A stretch of DNA of 64,000 bases from Lytechinus variegatus (Eukaryota > Echinodermata > Echinoidea > Temnopleuroida > Toxopneustidae): the NCBI RefSeq assembly GCF_018143015.1, contig NC_054747.1, positions 30,994,733-31,058,732 on the forward strand, written 5' to 3'. Position 1 is the first letter of the stretch. The number at the start of each line of letters is the position of its first letter. Below, in pieces: positions 42,401 to 54,097 of this stretch. The notes beneath the pieces were generated by a model. It saw only the letters and a list, made by a program, of their open reading frames with translations, made no database searches and had not been told where the DNA came from. The translations under genes and the position numbers were made by a program.

Positions 42401-45400
42401 ATGACTTCAATAATATTTCATGAATTTGTAAATGTTATTATAACTTTATCACATTTTAAATCAATTACTGTTCTGTGCTATTTTCCACAGATCCCTGTAG
42501 AAAGGGTTAAAAGTTACAGTTGATTTTTCTTCAGTTCTTGTAAATTGAAAAAATAGATGCAAAAAAAAAATACAAAGTATACCCAAGTATATTTTTGCTT
42601 TGTAAAGTACATACTGCATGCATTCATCGCATCTGTGGCTGAACAATCATTATTCGCAGCGAATAAAAAAAAATAAAGGAAACATTTATAGCTCAGACAA
42701 CACCCTAAAGAATTATTACTCCCAGTTTTCACCTATTCGTTTTATTTTCAATTTTAAACAAAGTCAACAAAGTCAACAAAGTTAATGAGCGTACAGATGC
42801 AAATCATCGTGTTATAGCAAAGCAAACTCAATACAATAATCTCATATCGACATTTTCATAAGATAAACTATAAACAATTCTGAAATTAGGCATATATGAC
42901 ATATTGAATGAATGCGTTTAAAATGAGATCAACAGCAAAGGAGCGAGAGGCTTATAACACTCAAAATGAACGCAAATATAAAACGGACGAAATTTTTTAG
43001 CAGATGGCCATGGATAAATGGGGTGGGGCTTCAATAAAAGAGAGAAAATGATACAACAGAAGAAGGAAACAACAATAATGGAGGCATCTAATCAAGGGGG
43101 CACGATCAAGCTACAAGCTAGTTCTATTGACAGGAAGCATTGGGGCGTAGTGAGTATAAACGGGTCCTACGTAAATGTTGTAAGAGTTCTTTGCAGGCAG
43201 GCGACACTTTTTCTCAAAATAAATTGTTAAAGGGATGATCCAGACTGGAGATATTTATATCTTGAAAAATAAAGTAAAATTCACAAAGCAAAATGCTGAA
43301 AATTTCATCAAAATCGGATAACAATAACGAAGTTATTGAATTTTAAAGATTTGCATTATTCCAGTGAAACAGTTCTAGGCATGTCTTTATAACATTCGGT
43401 AAGCTGATGATGTCATATCCCCACTTCTTCTTTTGAATTTTATTATATGAAATTAGGTTTATTCAAAAATTTTCTAACATGAACTAAAACAATTGGATGG
43501 ACAACCGATTAAATTCATTACATGTAGTTATTTACTGCCGCAACTTATTTTATCATAAATGAGAGACATGCATCATTTACACATGCATGGAAAAATGAAA
43601 CACTTATGATCTCATGTAATAACACAAGGAAAAGGGAATGTGGGGATGTGACATCATCGGCCACCCAATGACGATGTGCATATAACTGTTTTCACAAAAT
43701 ATTGATAAACTTCAAAATTCAATAACTTCGTTATTTGTTATCCGATTTTGATGAAATATTCAGCATATTGCACTGAAAATTTCACTTTATTTAGTTAGAT
43801 ATAAATATTTTCAGCCCGGACCATTCCTTGAAGTAGGGTAATTCTTGGTGGTTATACCCGAGTATATATGGCAAGATTCGATCGATAAAGGATGTTTGAA
43901 TAAAAGAGACTGTCTAGGGAATGTCTAAAATTAAACATACTTATAATCTGCAGAGGTTTCTTTTTGTAAAATCATGGTTCTATAGGATCCATGGTAAAAA
44001 TTAATAATTCAACATTATGTTGCACTAATATTACGAATATTACGCGATGAGATTTGAGTAGAACTGACGATGAATATAGGTCAAATCCCAGGGTCAAATA
44101 ATTTGTATGTGGGGGCGGGGTCCATTTGAGTGTGTGATTTGTGTGAGTGTGTTTATTACATATACACCAACATTTGTAAGTATGGAGGGACTATATCCCC
44201 CCCCCCCCCTGAATATGGACAGGGGAATCCAGCGTTGATCATAAAATGTCGTGGTAGAAAGGGCAAAATAAATAAAACAGAATGGTGTCAAGGAGTTAGA
44301 GAAGCACTTTGTCCGCTATTCAACTTTCCCCTTTCAACTTGTCTGATTTTTCTTTTTCTTAAAGTCAAAACCGTTTGTATTTGGGTTGGATTCCCCTGAA
44401 ATACTAGTAGGGTCCGTGATTAGCGACATCATCGGGCGCGTGCGACCTTCAACATGCCCACTTTACATCAGATTCTACACAAAAAAAAACAGGTAAAGAT
44501 AAATCTCATCACGTGTAAGCCCTTTACGACATAGTCTGCTGTGCAAACCCTTACTCGAGTAAAGGGTCTGACTTGCAGCCTATATGCCTTGTGTGAAACA
44601 GAAAGTTTTGTATTTGCTAGTCTTTGCGTGGAGACACACCTGTTGATCAAAGTTTCAATCAGGGTCTGTGCCTGCAAACTATTTAGGTCATTGTGTGCAG
44701 GGGCGTAACAGGCGTCGTTGCTGGTGGAGGGGGGGGGGGGGGCAAAAATTTACCAGTCATATCATGGTATGAACGGGCAGTGGTTTAAAGGGGAAGTTCA
44801 CCCTGACAAAAAGTTTATTGTAAAAATAGCAGAAAAAATGATAAAAAATATTGCCGAAGGTTTGAGAAAAAATCATCAAATAATTAAAAAGTTATTAGAA
44901 TTTCAATTATTTGATTTGTGACGTCATATGCGAGCAGCATTCCTACATAGCGAATGGTAAAAAATCAATGAAATGCCATTTTCTCAGAAAATTGAAAATG
45001 GTTTTCACTGTAACTTTTGTATATCAATAGACAAATCATTTCACACCCGATCATGAAAAGAAAACAAAATTAAGTCATCATGAACCATACAAAATTTGAA
45101 ATTCATACATTTTATATTATATAACACATGGGGCAGCTGCTCGTTTATGACGTCACAAATCCAAAATTGTGAAATCTAATAACTTTCTTATACTCTTTAA
45201 CGGATTTTCCTCAAACCTTCACCAATATTTTTTACTATTTTTACAACAAAGTTTTCTTCAGGGTGAACTTCCCCTTTAATGAGGCAAAATTTTTGAGGGG
45301 GTCAGGATATGGCATATCGGAAAGAAATTATCTTTAAAAAAAGTTGCGATGGAGCAAAGCGAGCAAACAAAAAAGATCAAATTTTGTGATAGATTTTGAC

Positions 45401-46131
45401 ATAATATTCAGAAAATAAAATATCATACTTCACCCTTATCTCTTTCCTTTTTTGGTCTTGGCACTCGCATAAGATGGCTATGGTTAGATATACAGTAGGC
45501 CTATATATTCTTAATGGATTCCTAAACTGTATTCCTCAAATGTCTCTGTTTGGGGTCATACACGAAAATGTCAGGTCGCGCTTCGCGCTTGCATTATTTG
45601 TTTAGCTAAACAGGTACGTATCGTGATTACAAAAATTGCTGTAATGTCCCTTTTTAGGTCTGAATATCAAAACTTGAGATTGCGCATCACGCTCGCATTA
45701 TTTGATGAGTGAGATACATATCCGTTCAATGGCACTTAATAGGTCAGTCAAAGTAAATACCTGGAATTTTTGCCGGTCCCCCCCCCCCCCTTCAATGCCG
45801 CAACCCAAGGTATGCCAGTAAAGGAATATAACAATTTATGTGTAGCGTCTCCGGGAGAACTACTCTGTTACAATCATCCACTTCTCCAATATTTTATGTC
45901 TTTTTACACCATTATGTACATGTCCCTAGTTCCTGCTTTGTTATTTGTAGTTAATTTGCAAGTTTTCTTTTAAAGGCATACCACCCGCGCACATACACCC
46001 ATACGCACACCCAAACATAAAATATGATAACTGATCCACTTACCGTGCCGGATAAGTTTTCCTTTGGCAGGGCATTGCACTGTTTTTGCCTCTTTTGGCG
46101 GAACGTGGTTGGTATTATCTCCATATTTCAT
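39163..46131 (-). CDS. LDL-receptor class B repeat protein, short gene or fragment
   Basis: Four - strand exons have compatible phases: 46131-46044, 41807-41687, 39921-39794 and 39494-39163. They total 669 nt and 222 residues. The last three hold about four YWTD-type blades: VWATYLMKCRIERANFDGSD with YPLGIAVDGVNR; KLFWKEQFVVKSSDLNGENK; ILFTDYKNNMVQSVRPDGSD with HIAVYD; and IYFTTNNGAGGLGEVPLSNL. LDLR class B repeats form six-bladed beta-propellers in LDLR/LRP receptors, which bind lipoproteins, Wnt or other ligands. Here blades are missing, and no signal peptide, EGF module or membrane span is seen. The first exon is the weakest call. It is probably a truncated relic or a partial model of a larger LRP-like gene. 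It converges on the TM2 gene. Confidence 0.62.
39590..39790. repeat. ATT/TTA microsatellite
   Basis: An imperfect TTA/ATT run with ATC interruptions fills the intron between the last two LDLR-B exons. Confidence 0.9.
39794..39921 (-). CDS. LDLR-B gene, third exon
   Basis: The 128 nt exon starts after TTTTTAAAG (phase 2) and ends before GTAATT (phase 1). It reads KLFWKEQFVVKSSDLNGENK and then MIIAESN...FYYQRGIG. Both junction phases fit their neighbours, which supports the model even though no long open frame marks the exon. Confidence 0.68.
39922..41686 (-). other. LDLR-B intron
   Basis: 1.77 kb. It holds a G homopolymer (40386-40397), a GC-rich stretch (40430-40930) whose open frames look incidental, a MITE at 40948-41118, and a GAGAC-rich stretch (41360-41610) with repeated GTCTC(G/T)GAGAC-like words. 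No further exon was recognised. Confidence 0.6.
40948..41118. mobile_element. 171 bp MITE, (A)CCGTTTCACAAAGCTG termini
   Basis: GGACCGTTTCACAAAGCTG at 40948 pairs, with mismatches, with CAGCATTATGAACACC ending at 41118. Inner arms pair strongly (TAAGTTAAGAACAAC / GTCGTTCTTAACCTA, TTAAGAACGA / TCGTTCTTAA). The end type is similar to 18270-18396. Confidence 0.7.
41687..41807 (-). CDS. LDLR-B gene, second exon
   Basis: The 121 nt exon starts after TTCATAG (phase 1) and ends before GTATGC (phase 2). It reads WATYLMKCRIERANFDGSDR, then ELLTEDTHYPLGIAVDGVN, a textbook class B repeat (IxRANFDGS, GIAVD). Confidence 0.78.
43228..43836. mobile_element. MITE family B, full copy
   Basis: It starts AAAGGGATGATCCAGACTGG and ends CCCGGACCATTCCTT, with TGAAAATTTCATCAAAATCGG near the left and CCGATTTTGATGAAATATTC near the right. 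A second full copy is at 61763-62337. The CATCAAAATCGGAT core is shared with family A although the tips differ. Confidence 0.78.
44535..44700 (+). repeat. dispersed repeat, CTCGAGTAAAGGGTCTGA family
   Basis: It begins TAGTCTGCTGTGCAAACCC and carries CTCGAGTAAAGGGTCTGA, GCCTTGTGTG, TGCTAGTCTTTGCGTGGAGA and CAATCAGGGTCTGTGCCTGC, in the same order as the copy at 16541. Confidence 0.78.
44787..45277. mobile_element. MITE family C, full copy
   Basis: AAAGGGGAAGTTCACCCTGA pairs with CAGGGTGAACTTCCCCTTT, a near-perfect terminal inverted repeat. Internally the arms continue to pair (GTTTATTGTAAAAATAG / CTATTTTTACAACAAAG). It is 491 bp and flanked by TT/AA. A one-ended fragment is at 4245-4365. Confidence 0.85.
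46044..46131 (-). CDS. LDLR-B gene, possible first coding exon
   Basis: It reads MKYGDNTNHVPPKEAKTVQC then PAKGKLIRH, followed by a strong donor GTAAGT (46043-46038) in phase 1, which fits the next exon. There is no signal peptide, so it may instead belong to another transcript. The call rests on the donor and the phase match alone. Confidence 0.35.
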
Positions 46132-49100
46132 TAGCTTCAGTACTTAGTAGTCACTGAATGCTGGACTGACCATATTTGCAGGGCAGTGGCTGCTGGCAGA
46201 GTGACCGATCGAAAGGGTGTGGATGGGCGTGGCACAATTTTTAATGTATGTGGTTGGAACATGGTCGGAATCACGAAAGCAATCTTGATATTTCTTTGGT
46301 TCAGTTCTGCTTTTGAATAACGGTGTACTGAGGGGAAAGTGTCCTTGACTTTTAAAGGCCAAGCCGATAACTATTTAGTCCAAGTGCTATATGGAGTAAT
46401 TGGCTTGAAGCGGAAATGGAAGCCAATCTCCACTTACCGACTTTATGCGTCGTGTAGAGAAATCCGACAGACAATTCTTCAATGTGTCCAATTATTATTG
46501 CACGATCCCAGTATTTGTATTTATACGTGTATAAAATATACACAAGATCACACAGATTACCAAAAAATAACTTGACTAGCACAAGCGGTATTTGGGATTT
46601 TTCTCTGAGTGAAATGACGGAGAAAAAGGGTAGTACGATAACTGGTATGTGAGATGAAGTGGATGAAGTTTGCTCCAAGTGAGATGATGGAAGTCCACAT
46701 AATATAAAGCCTGGGGTTAAAGTAATTTGACGACGTTCTCAAAACACGTGTTTACGAAAGTAGGAAACCTTGAGAAGTGTGCCAGAAAAGAAAGTACATG
46801 TACATGGAATACTTTTCATCCCAAATGAGATGGAGAATGTAAACAAAGAGAGAGAGAGAGAGAGAGGGGTACCAATTCAGAGAATTTATGAGTCACAGGT
46901 GAGTGTGCGGTGTTTGAGAGTCACCACTTGTTGGCATGTTTATTGCTAAGGAGTGGAGGTAACCTGTATCCAAGGGTGATGTCCTCTCGAAGATGATGGG
47001 CAAATTTGAGAAATGGAAAGCGATAAGATTTTGAAAATACTACAGGCTTTTTAACCAACTGGTTAATATGGTGAGTGGATACATTGGCAATTAGACCATG
47101 TGGATAGTGGAAAGGCTGATGGTAAATCATAATTATGATAGACGAGTTGGCAATTGGCTTGAGACTATAATTGAAAATAAAGAGCTATAATCTTCAATGC
47201 CAAAACTTTTATTCATCCGAGGAAAGCAAATGAAAAACCATGGTTTGTTATTATAAGAACATGCGAAAAAACAGTGGGACATACTTATTTTTGCCTGTAA
47301 TATACCTATATGTTCACACCTTTGTCAGCTCGTTCTACAAACGTCGCGGTCTCCTGATAGAAGCAACATCATAACATGTAGAATGATTTGATTCTATTTT
47401 CTACAATACTCGATCGTGTTGACTTATGTATACAAGGCAGTGATTATTGGGGTGCATTCATTTGCAGCCTGTATACATGTACACGCTGAGTATCAATTAA
47501 GTAATTAAGTAACTTAACGATGTTGCAGATGTATTCGGATGTTCATAAAGTGCTCCAAATGCAATTAATTCACTTAAGGTTTTCTACCTGGTCACCACAT
47601 TCCCTCGTAATAAAAGGGTGTCATTGACATTAAAACCCAATATCTTGCTTTATTCTGTATAATACATTTTTTTGCATTTAAGGGCTCTAAAATATGAGAA
47701 TATCGCTCTTAAAAAAAATCCTGAACGTACCAGTCCCATGAATCCCAGCCCCCCCCCCCTATCGTTAAATGCCCTAACACCCATTAGGGTGTTCTCAAGC
47801 ATTTTGAAAGTTTGATTTTTTTTTCGTCTGTCGGTCGCTACGCTCCCTCGCATATTACAATATTTTAATATTAAGGAGGGGGTGTACAGCTTCTTGGTCA
47901 GTATAAGGCTAGCAGCAATAGGTCATTTTCAGTGTAATGAGTAAACCAACGTCAAAATTTTCCCAACTAAGCGCCCCCCCCCCCCCCCACCAAAATAAAA
48001 AAAACACTTTCGTCTAGAATCGCGCCTGTTCATATTGTGTCTTATGGCTATGGAGAGGCATCAATTAGCACTTGAACGTCTTTCAATAAATGGAAATAAA
48101 ATTATCGAAATGATGAAATGAGTGATTGATTTGTTTATTCTTATTAAGAAACATGTTCAAACAATAAACCTTTTATGACTCGGTAATGACATGGTAAATA
48201 ATTGTTAGTCACAGCATAGAGCTATTGTCAAATCTGTAAAGATTGAAATATTGTAGATTTCAAACAATAAAACACAATAGAAGTGGTGAGTGAGGGTGAG
48301 GGACATCATCGATTTTGTCATTTGCATGTGACTAAATTGTGCATAGGCCCTATAACTATATTTTGTGAAAAATAAACGAAACTTTAAAATGTCCCCACTT
48401 TCTCATTCTACATCCGATTTTGATGTAATTGTCAGCATTATTCTTGTCTGATTTTTCTTTGATTCAAATTACACTATTTTTTAGGTGGACTAGACCTTTA
48501 AGTTGTTCCCAATGTATTGCTCTATGGTCACATCATGGACCTATTACGTGGTAGGGTCCATGATGTAGGTAAACTATTCTCGACCTTAACCCTTAGCCTT
48601 TTTATGGGTACTTCAGAGGGAAAACAAAGGTGCCACTAGTCTGCTATGCAGACTCTGAATGGCTCGTGAGGTGGGATCTGCTACTGGTTTGCGAAGCAAA
48701 CCAGCCTGAAAGGGCGAGCGAAGCGAGCCATTTCATCCATCTTCTGCAGCCTCATCCATCTTCTGCAGCCTCAGTAGACCTAGTCTGCTGTGCAGACTCG
48801 TTGAATCAGCTGAGGTGCAGATGTGGGTCTGCATGTAGACTAAGGTGCCACCGTCTCGAAAGATGGGTGTGTTTGGACCGATCACCATGTATAGTAAAAG
48901 TTGTGAACATGATCATGATTTCAAATGAACAGTGAAACGCGAATAAGACCGGGGAATAAGAACCTTGTCTATTTGTTGCTCTGGGATATGAAGCTTCAAA
49001 TGCCATGGCAGCTAATAATGAACACGGTCCCTTTGCACATGATAGAACAAACGTTTAATACACAGTCCTCTATATGGCTTTGTGTTTTTTTCTTTCTGTC

Positions 49101-49455
49101 CAAAGAATAAGACTATATTCCAGACGTTCTTCTCTCTCTCCATATAAATTTTGGTTTCCATTAGTTCCCACACCTTTTTTCTACTCAGTTTTCCCCTATC
49201 TTGCCAGAAATTGTAAAGTATACACGATGTAAGGGTATGAAAAGTATTTTTTTCATTGCACATAAATACACAAAATTTCGGCTCTTCTGTTCGGAGCGGA
49301 TTAACACTTCCGTCACTCCCCGAGTTCCAAAATACTATTTCTTCCGCTTTTCAGCAAGCAATTTTTGAGCAAAGTATCTGCTCACAGGGGCGGAGGCATT
49401 TAATTCGTGTCATGCTACATGAAAATGTATATGTGATGAAACTTTTTATATCGCT
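46132..49455. other. gene-poor region
   Basis: No supportable gene. It contains a GA microsatellite (46848-46866), C runs (47750, 47974), a partial family A MITE (about 48220-48502) and repeat-like sequence at 48636-48840. The last has CTGCTGTGCAGACT-type words, a duplicated CATCCATCTTCTGCAGCCT, and GCGAGCGAAGCGAGC. Confidence 0.6.
48220..48502. mobile_element. MITE family A, right-half copy
   Basis: It ends AGGTGGACTAGACCTTTAAG and contains ACATCCGATTTTGATG and GAGGGACATCATCGATTTTG, which align with the right half of the copies at 7728 and 58329. The left end was not recognised. Confidence 0.65.
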
Positions 49456-50853
49456 GCACATCCATCTCCTGTCTGTTTTGAATAGTGTTTTAATTATAGT
49501 TACAGAGGTTTCCATGCCTCGCCTGCATGGAAAAGTAAAAGTCCAGCATCTAGCTTGCATCATGCCGTTCATTATTATGTTGAGCTCTTTTTTTCTTCGT
49601 AATCGAGTTATAAATTTATAAAAATATCAAAACTATAGAGCAGGTTAGAGTTTCAGAGAAAGTTCTAAAATTCAGAGCTTCAACGCCATTCGCGGGAAGG
49701 AGTATTTGCTCCCATTGCACATTTTACAGACAGATCAAGTGAAGATTATCTACATGAATTACAGAGATAACTGGATATTATGCAATTTGCATGACATCCA
49801 TTAAAAGTTAATTTGCATATTTGAAACGGATTAAAATAGGAAACAATCAAAGTCGTGTAATTCCCTATCAGAACAATCACCGTGACACACTTCCAAACGT
49901 ATAGGGTTTCTCAAATGTAAGATCTCGATAAATTCAGAGATTCAGTGATATACAGATCATGCAGATGGAGTTATTTTAATTATTGAACCGAAAGCCTTTT
50001 AAATGAATTCACATTTGTGAAAGGTGGGCCTGAATAGCAAACAGTTGTCAAACATTGTTGGTGGTTGGCAAGATATGATATATAGAATGTTTCCCACAAT
50101 CCTAAAATGTTTGGCAACATGCTGTCCACACAACAATAACTGGTTAAAACTTTTTTTTCAATTTTGTGTAGTTTTAAACCAATAATGTGTGCTTTGGGTG
50201 AACGACTGTGTTCATTTTTTTCTTTAATCCGTTTCAAATACGCAAATTAACTTTTAATGGATGTTATGCAAATTGTATACTATCCAGTTTATATCTCAGT
50301 GATTCATATAAATAATATTCACTTGATCTGTCTGTAAAATGTGCAAAGGGAGCAAATACTCCTTCCCGCGAATGGCGTTGAAGCTCTGAATTTTAGAACT
50401 TTTTCTGAAACTTTAACCTGCTCTAGTTTTGATATTCTTTATATAACTCGAGTACGAAGAAAAAAGAGCTCAACATGATTATGAAAGGCATATACATGCT
50501 GCAAGCTAGATGCGGGACTTTTACTTTTCCATGTACACTCTAAATTACAGGGATTTAAAATATTAAGTCCAGATGGACTGTAGTTAGGGACCAATCGATT
50601 TTTGGACTTAGTTTTAATCACAAAGACTTAAATTTAAATCTCAAATGATTTAAATTTAAATCTTTCGAGATTTAGAAATGAATCTTAAGGATTCAAACTA
50701 AATCCGGAATTCGATTGGTCCCTAACTACAGTCCATGTGGACTTATTTTAAATCCCTGTAATTTAGAGTGTAGGCGAGGCTTGGAAATAACCTCTATATA
50801 ACTTGGTTAAAAAACTTCAGTGATATTCAAAACAGACAGGAGATGGATGTGCA
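49456..50853. repeat. large inverted repeat
   Basis: The left arm (about 49456-49830) and right arm (about 50225-50853) share, in opposite orientation, CACATCCATCTCCTGTCTGT, TCTAGCTTGC, GCTTCAACGCCATTCGCGGG and CATTAAAAGTTAATTTGC. The right arm is interrupted by the MITE at 50536-50770. The ~400 bp between the arms contains the CTCGATAAATTCAGAGATTC unit that recurs at 50852 and 52376. Confidence 0.82.
50536..50770. mobile_element. 235 bp MITE with TA target duplication
   Basis: CACTCTAAATTACAGGGATT pairs with AATCCCTGTAATTTAGAGTG. Pairing continues through TGGACTGTAGTTAGGGACCA and its inverse. TA lies on both sides. The opposite arm of the surrounding inverted repeat (about 49515-49545) lacks the insert, showing an empty site. 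Confidence 0.88.
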
Positions 50854-53800
50854 GATCTCGATAAATTCAGAGATTCAGTCATACAGATGGTGTTATTTCA
50901 ATTGAACGGAAAGCCTTTTAAATGAATTCAAATTTGCGAAAGGTGGGCCTGAATAGCAAACAGTCGGCAAACATTGTTGGTGGTTGGCAAGACATGTTAT
51001 TCTAGAATGTTTCCCACACTCCTAAAATGTTTGGCAACACAACAATTGGTTAAAACTGTATTAAATATTGTGTAGTTTTGGGGTGAAAACTACAGTACCG
51101 GTTGAAAACTATTGTTGGCCAATTGTGTGGACAGTTTGTTACCCAACATTTTACGAGCGTATTTTTAGTTATTATTACAAAAAATACAGTCTTATTCAAA
51201 AGAAGATATGGTTGATACTGCTGTATAATGGGGATATGGATCAAGATTATTAACTTTTATTCAAATTATAGCAATTTACAATTTCATTTGGGAAGTCTGT
51301 CAAACTTTGGATTGAATGCATGCATTTTACGTGTTTGAGAAGTGTATATACATGTGTGAACTTGTAAATTGAACGAAGGCACTAGTGAAGTATAATTAGA
51401 CAAGGAAAAACATCATATTCGCTCTTTTACCAGTACATGCATAATTATAATGAAAAATGTATAGGCCTTTGACTTCAAACATCACAAAATGACCATATTT
51501 CAGAAGTTCTTATATATTGTATTCGGTCTTAAAAAGATGGAAAAGGAATACAAAGGCATATTACTTTCAATTTTATTCATACTGAATCAATGTTTAACCA
51601 TAGAATGTGTAAAATTTCAAAACAGACATATTTGTTTAAAAATCAGTAAATGCAAATAAAATCATACAAATTATGAAATAATTTATTGATTTGTCTAATC
51701 AATAAGAATAACAAATCAACCTTGCACGATTTGTTTTTATCGAATAGCGAATACTTTGTTATAGAAGCTGGAGAAAGGTTAATTTTCTTACAGCTTTCAA
51801 ATAACCTCATTTTCATACAGGCCTGGATATGTTGCATGTAATTTCAGAGGAGCAAATTTAACGAAAACCCTGTTGAAATGACATTTGATTATATTGTTAA
51901 ACGGGACAATCATACGGATCTTATCGAAAACAAGGAGAAAACATAAATATTACGTATGGCATAAAATCTTTCAAATATCCAGCAGGAATGATGCCCGACC
52001 CGGACTGTAATCCCCCGGAACTCAAGGCGGGATGTGTCAGGCGTAGCCGTAGAAGCAGCAGGCTGGAATTGCCAGGCTTGACATGATTTAGAATTCTTTG
52101 CACATTTTACAGAAAAATCAAGTGAAGATTGTTTATATGAATTATAGAGATAACTGGATATTATACAATTTACATGACATCCATTAAAAGTTAATTTGCA
52201 TATTCATTGAAACAGATTCAAGAGAACACAAACATAGTCGTGTAATTCCCTATCAGAACAACACATCACCGTGACCCTTCCATTTAGGTGGTTCTCAAAG
52301 TGTAGGCTAAGGGCTATCTAAGAAATAAAACAGATGTCTATATAATGTATATAATATATAAATGTATTGATGTAAGATCTCGATATATCAGAGATTCAGT
52401 CATACAGATGGAGTTATTTTAAATGAACCAAAGCCTTTTAAATTAAATTTGTATTTGTGAAAGGTGTTCCTGAATAGCGAACAGTTGTCAAACATTGTTG
52501 GTGGTTGGCAATATATGATATTTAGAATGTTTCCCACACTCCTAGAATGTTTGGCAACATGCTGTCCACACAACGATAATTGGTTTAAAAAAAATTTCAA
52601 TTTTGTGTAGTTTTAAACCAATAATGTGTGCTTTGGGTGAAACTACAGTACTGGTTGAAAATTACCCAGAATTTGATTTTTTTAATAATTGTTGTGTGGA
52701 CAGTTTGTTACCCAACAGTTTAAGAGTGTATTTTTAGTTATTATTATAAAAAATACAGTCCTATTCAAAAGAAGATCTGGTCGATGCCATAACGGGGATA
52801 TGGATCAAGATTATTAACTTTTATTCAAAATAATGATAGCATTTTACAATTTCATTTGGGAAGTCTGTCAAACTTTGGTTTGATGCATGGGTGTGTTTGA
52901 GAAGTTTATACTACAGTACATGTGTGAACCTGTAAATTTAAAGAAAGCAACAGTGAAGTATAATCAGACAAGGAAAAACATCCCATTCGCCCTTTTACCA
53001 GTACATGCATAATGTAATGGAAAAAAGTAGGCCTTTTGACTTCAAACATCACAAAATGACCATATTTCAGAAGTTTTTATACATTGAATCCAGTCTTAAA
53101 AAGATGGGAAAGGAATGCACTATAATATCATTGTATTATGGTATAAAATCATGTTACTTTTAAACTATTTTAAGAAAGAAAACTGTTACAATAATTCTAT
53201 AATATTCATACTGAATCAATGTTCAACCATAGAGGGCGTAAAATTTCAAAACAGAAATATTTGTTTAAAAATCATCAAATGCAAATAAAATCATGCAAAT
53301 AATGAAATAAATTATTGATATGTCTAATTAGTCAGCATAAAAAAAATCAGCCTTGTAAAATTTCTTTTTATCGAATAGCGAGTGCTTTGATTAAGAAGCT
53401 GGAGAAAGGTTGATTTTCTTTACAGCTTTCAAAATGACCTCATTTTATAGGCCCAAACATGTTGCATGTAATTTCAGAGGAGCAAATTTAACGAAAACTC
53501 TGTTGAAATGACATTTGATTATATTGTTAACGGGACAATTATACGGATCTTATCGAAAACAAGGAGAAAACATAAATATTACGTATGGCATAAAATCTTT
53601 CAAAATATCCAGCAGGAATGATGCCCGACCCGGACTGTAATTCCCCCGGAACTCAAGGCGGGATGTGTCAGGCGTAGCCGTAGAAGCAGCAGGCTGGAAT
53701 TGCCAGGCTTGACATGATTTAGAATTCTTTGCACATTTTACAGAAAAATCAAGTGAAGATTGTTTATATGAATTATAGAGATAACTGGATATTATACAAT

Positions 53801-53883
53801 TTACATGACATCCATTAAAAGTTAATTTGCATAATTGAAACGGATTAAAGAGAACACAAACATAGTCGTGTATTCCCTATTAG
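50852..53883. repeat. tandem duplication of a ~1.5 kb unit
   Basis: Unit 1 (50852-52375) and unit 2 (52376-53883) start with the same GATCTCGATA...CAGAGATTCAGTCATACAG. Both contain TTTGGCAAC, AGACAAGGAAAAACATC, ATGCCCGACCCGGACTGTAA and GCGTAGCCGTAGAAGCAGCA in the same order and spacing. A third start follows at 53884-53975 and an earlier one at 49918. No coding frame is conserved between the units. Confidence 0.85.
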
Positions 53884-54097
53884 AACAACACATCACCATA
53901 CAGATGGAGTTATTTATGAACCGAAGCCTTTTAAATTGAATTTGTATTTGTGAAATTTGTATTTGTTGGTGGTTGGTAAGATATATTTTTAAAAAAATTC
54001 CACCAGTATGATCTGTTTAATATCAAGAATACAAAGTTATCCCACAGCTCTATAACAGCCAAGTTGCAGTGGTAATAATTGGTGGGAAGAGCACCGA

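Larger units (their letters stand above)
41808..46043 (-). other. proposed LDLR-B intron 1 region
   Basis: If the first exon is right, this is a 4.2 kb intron. It holds two full MITEs (43228-43836 and 44787-45277) and the dispersed repeat at 44535-44700. It also has C/G runs (44198, 44728, 45777) and GC dyads of the TCGCGCTTCGCGCT type near 45573. No other coding sequence was seen. Confidence 0.5.
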
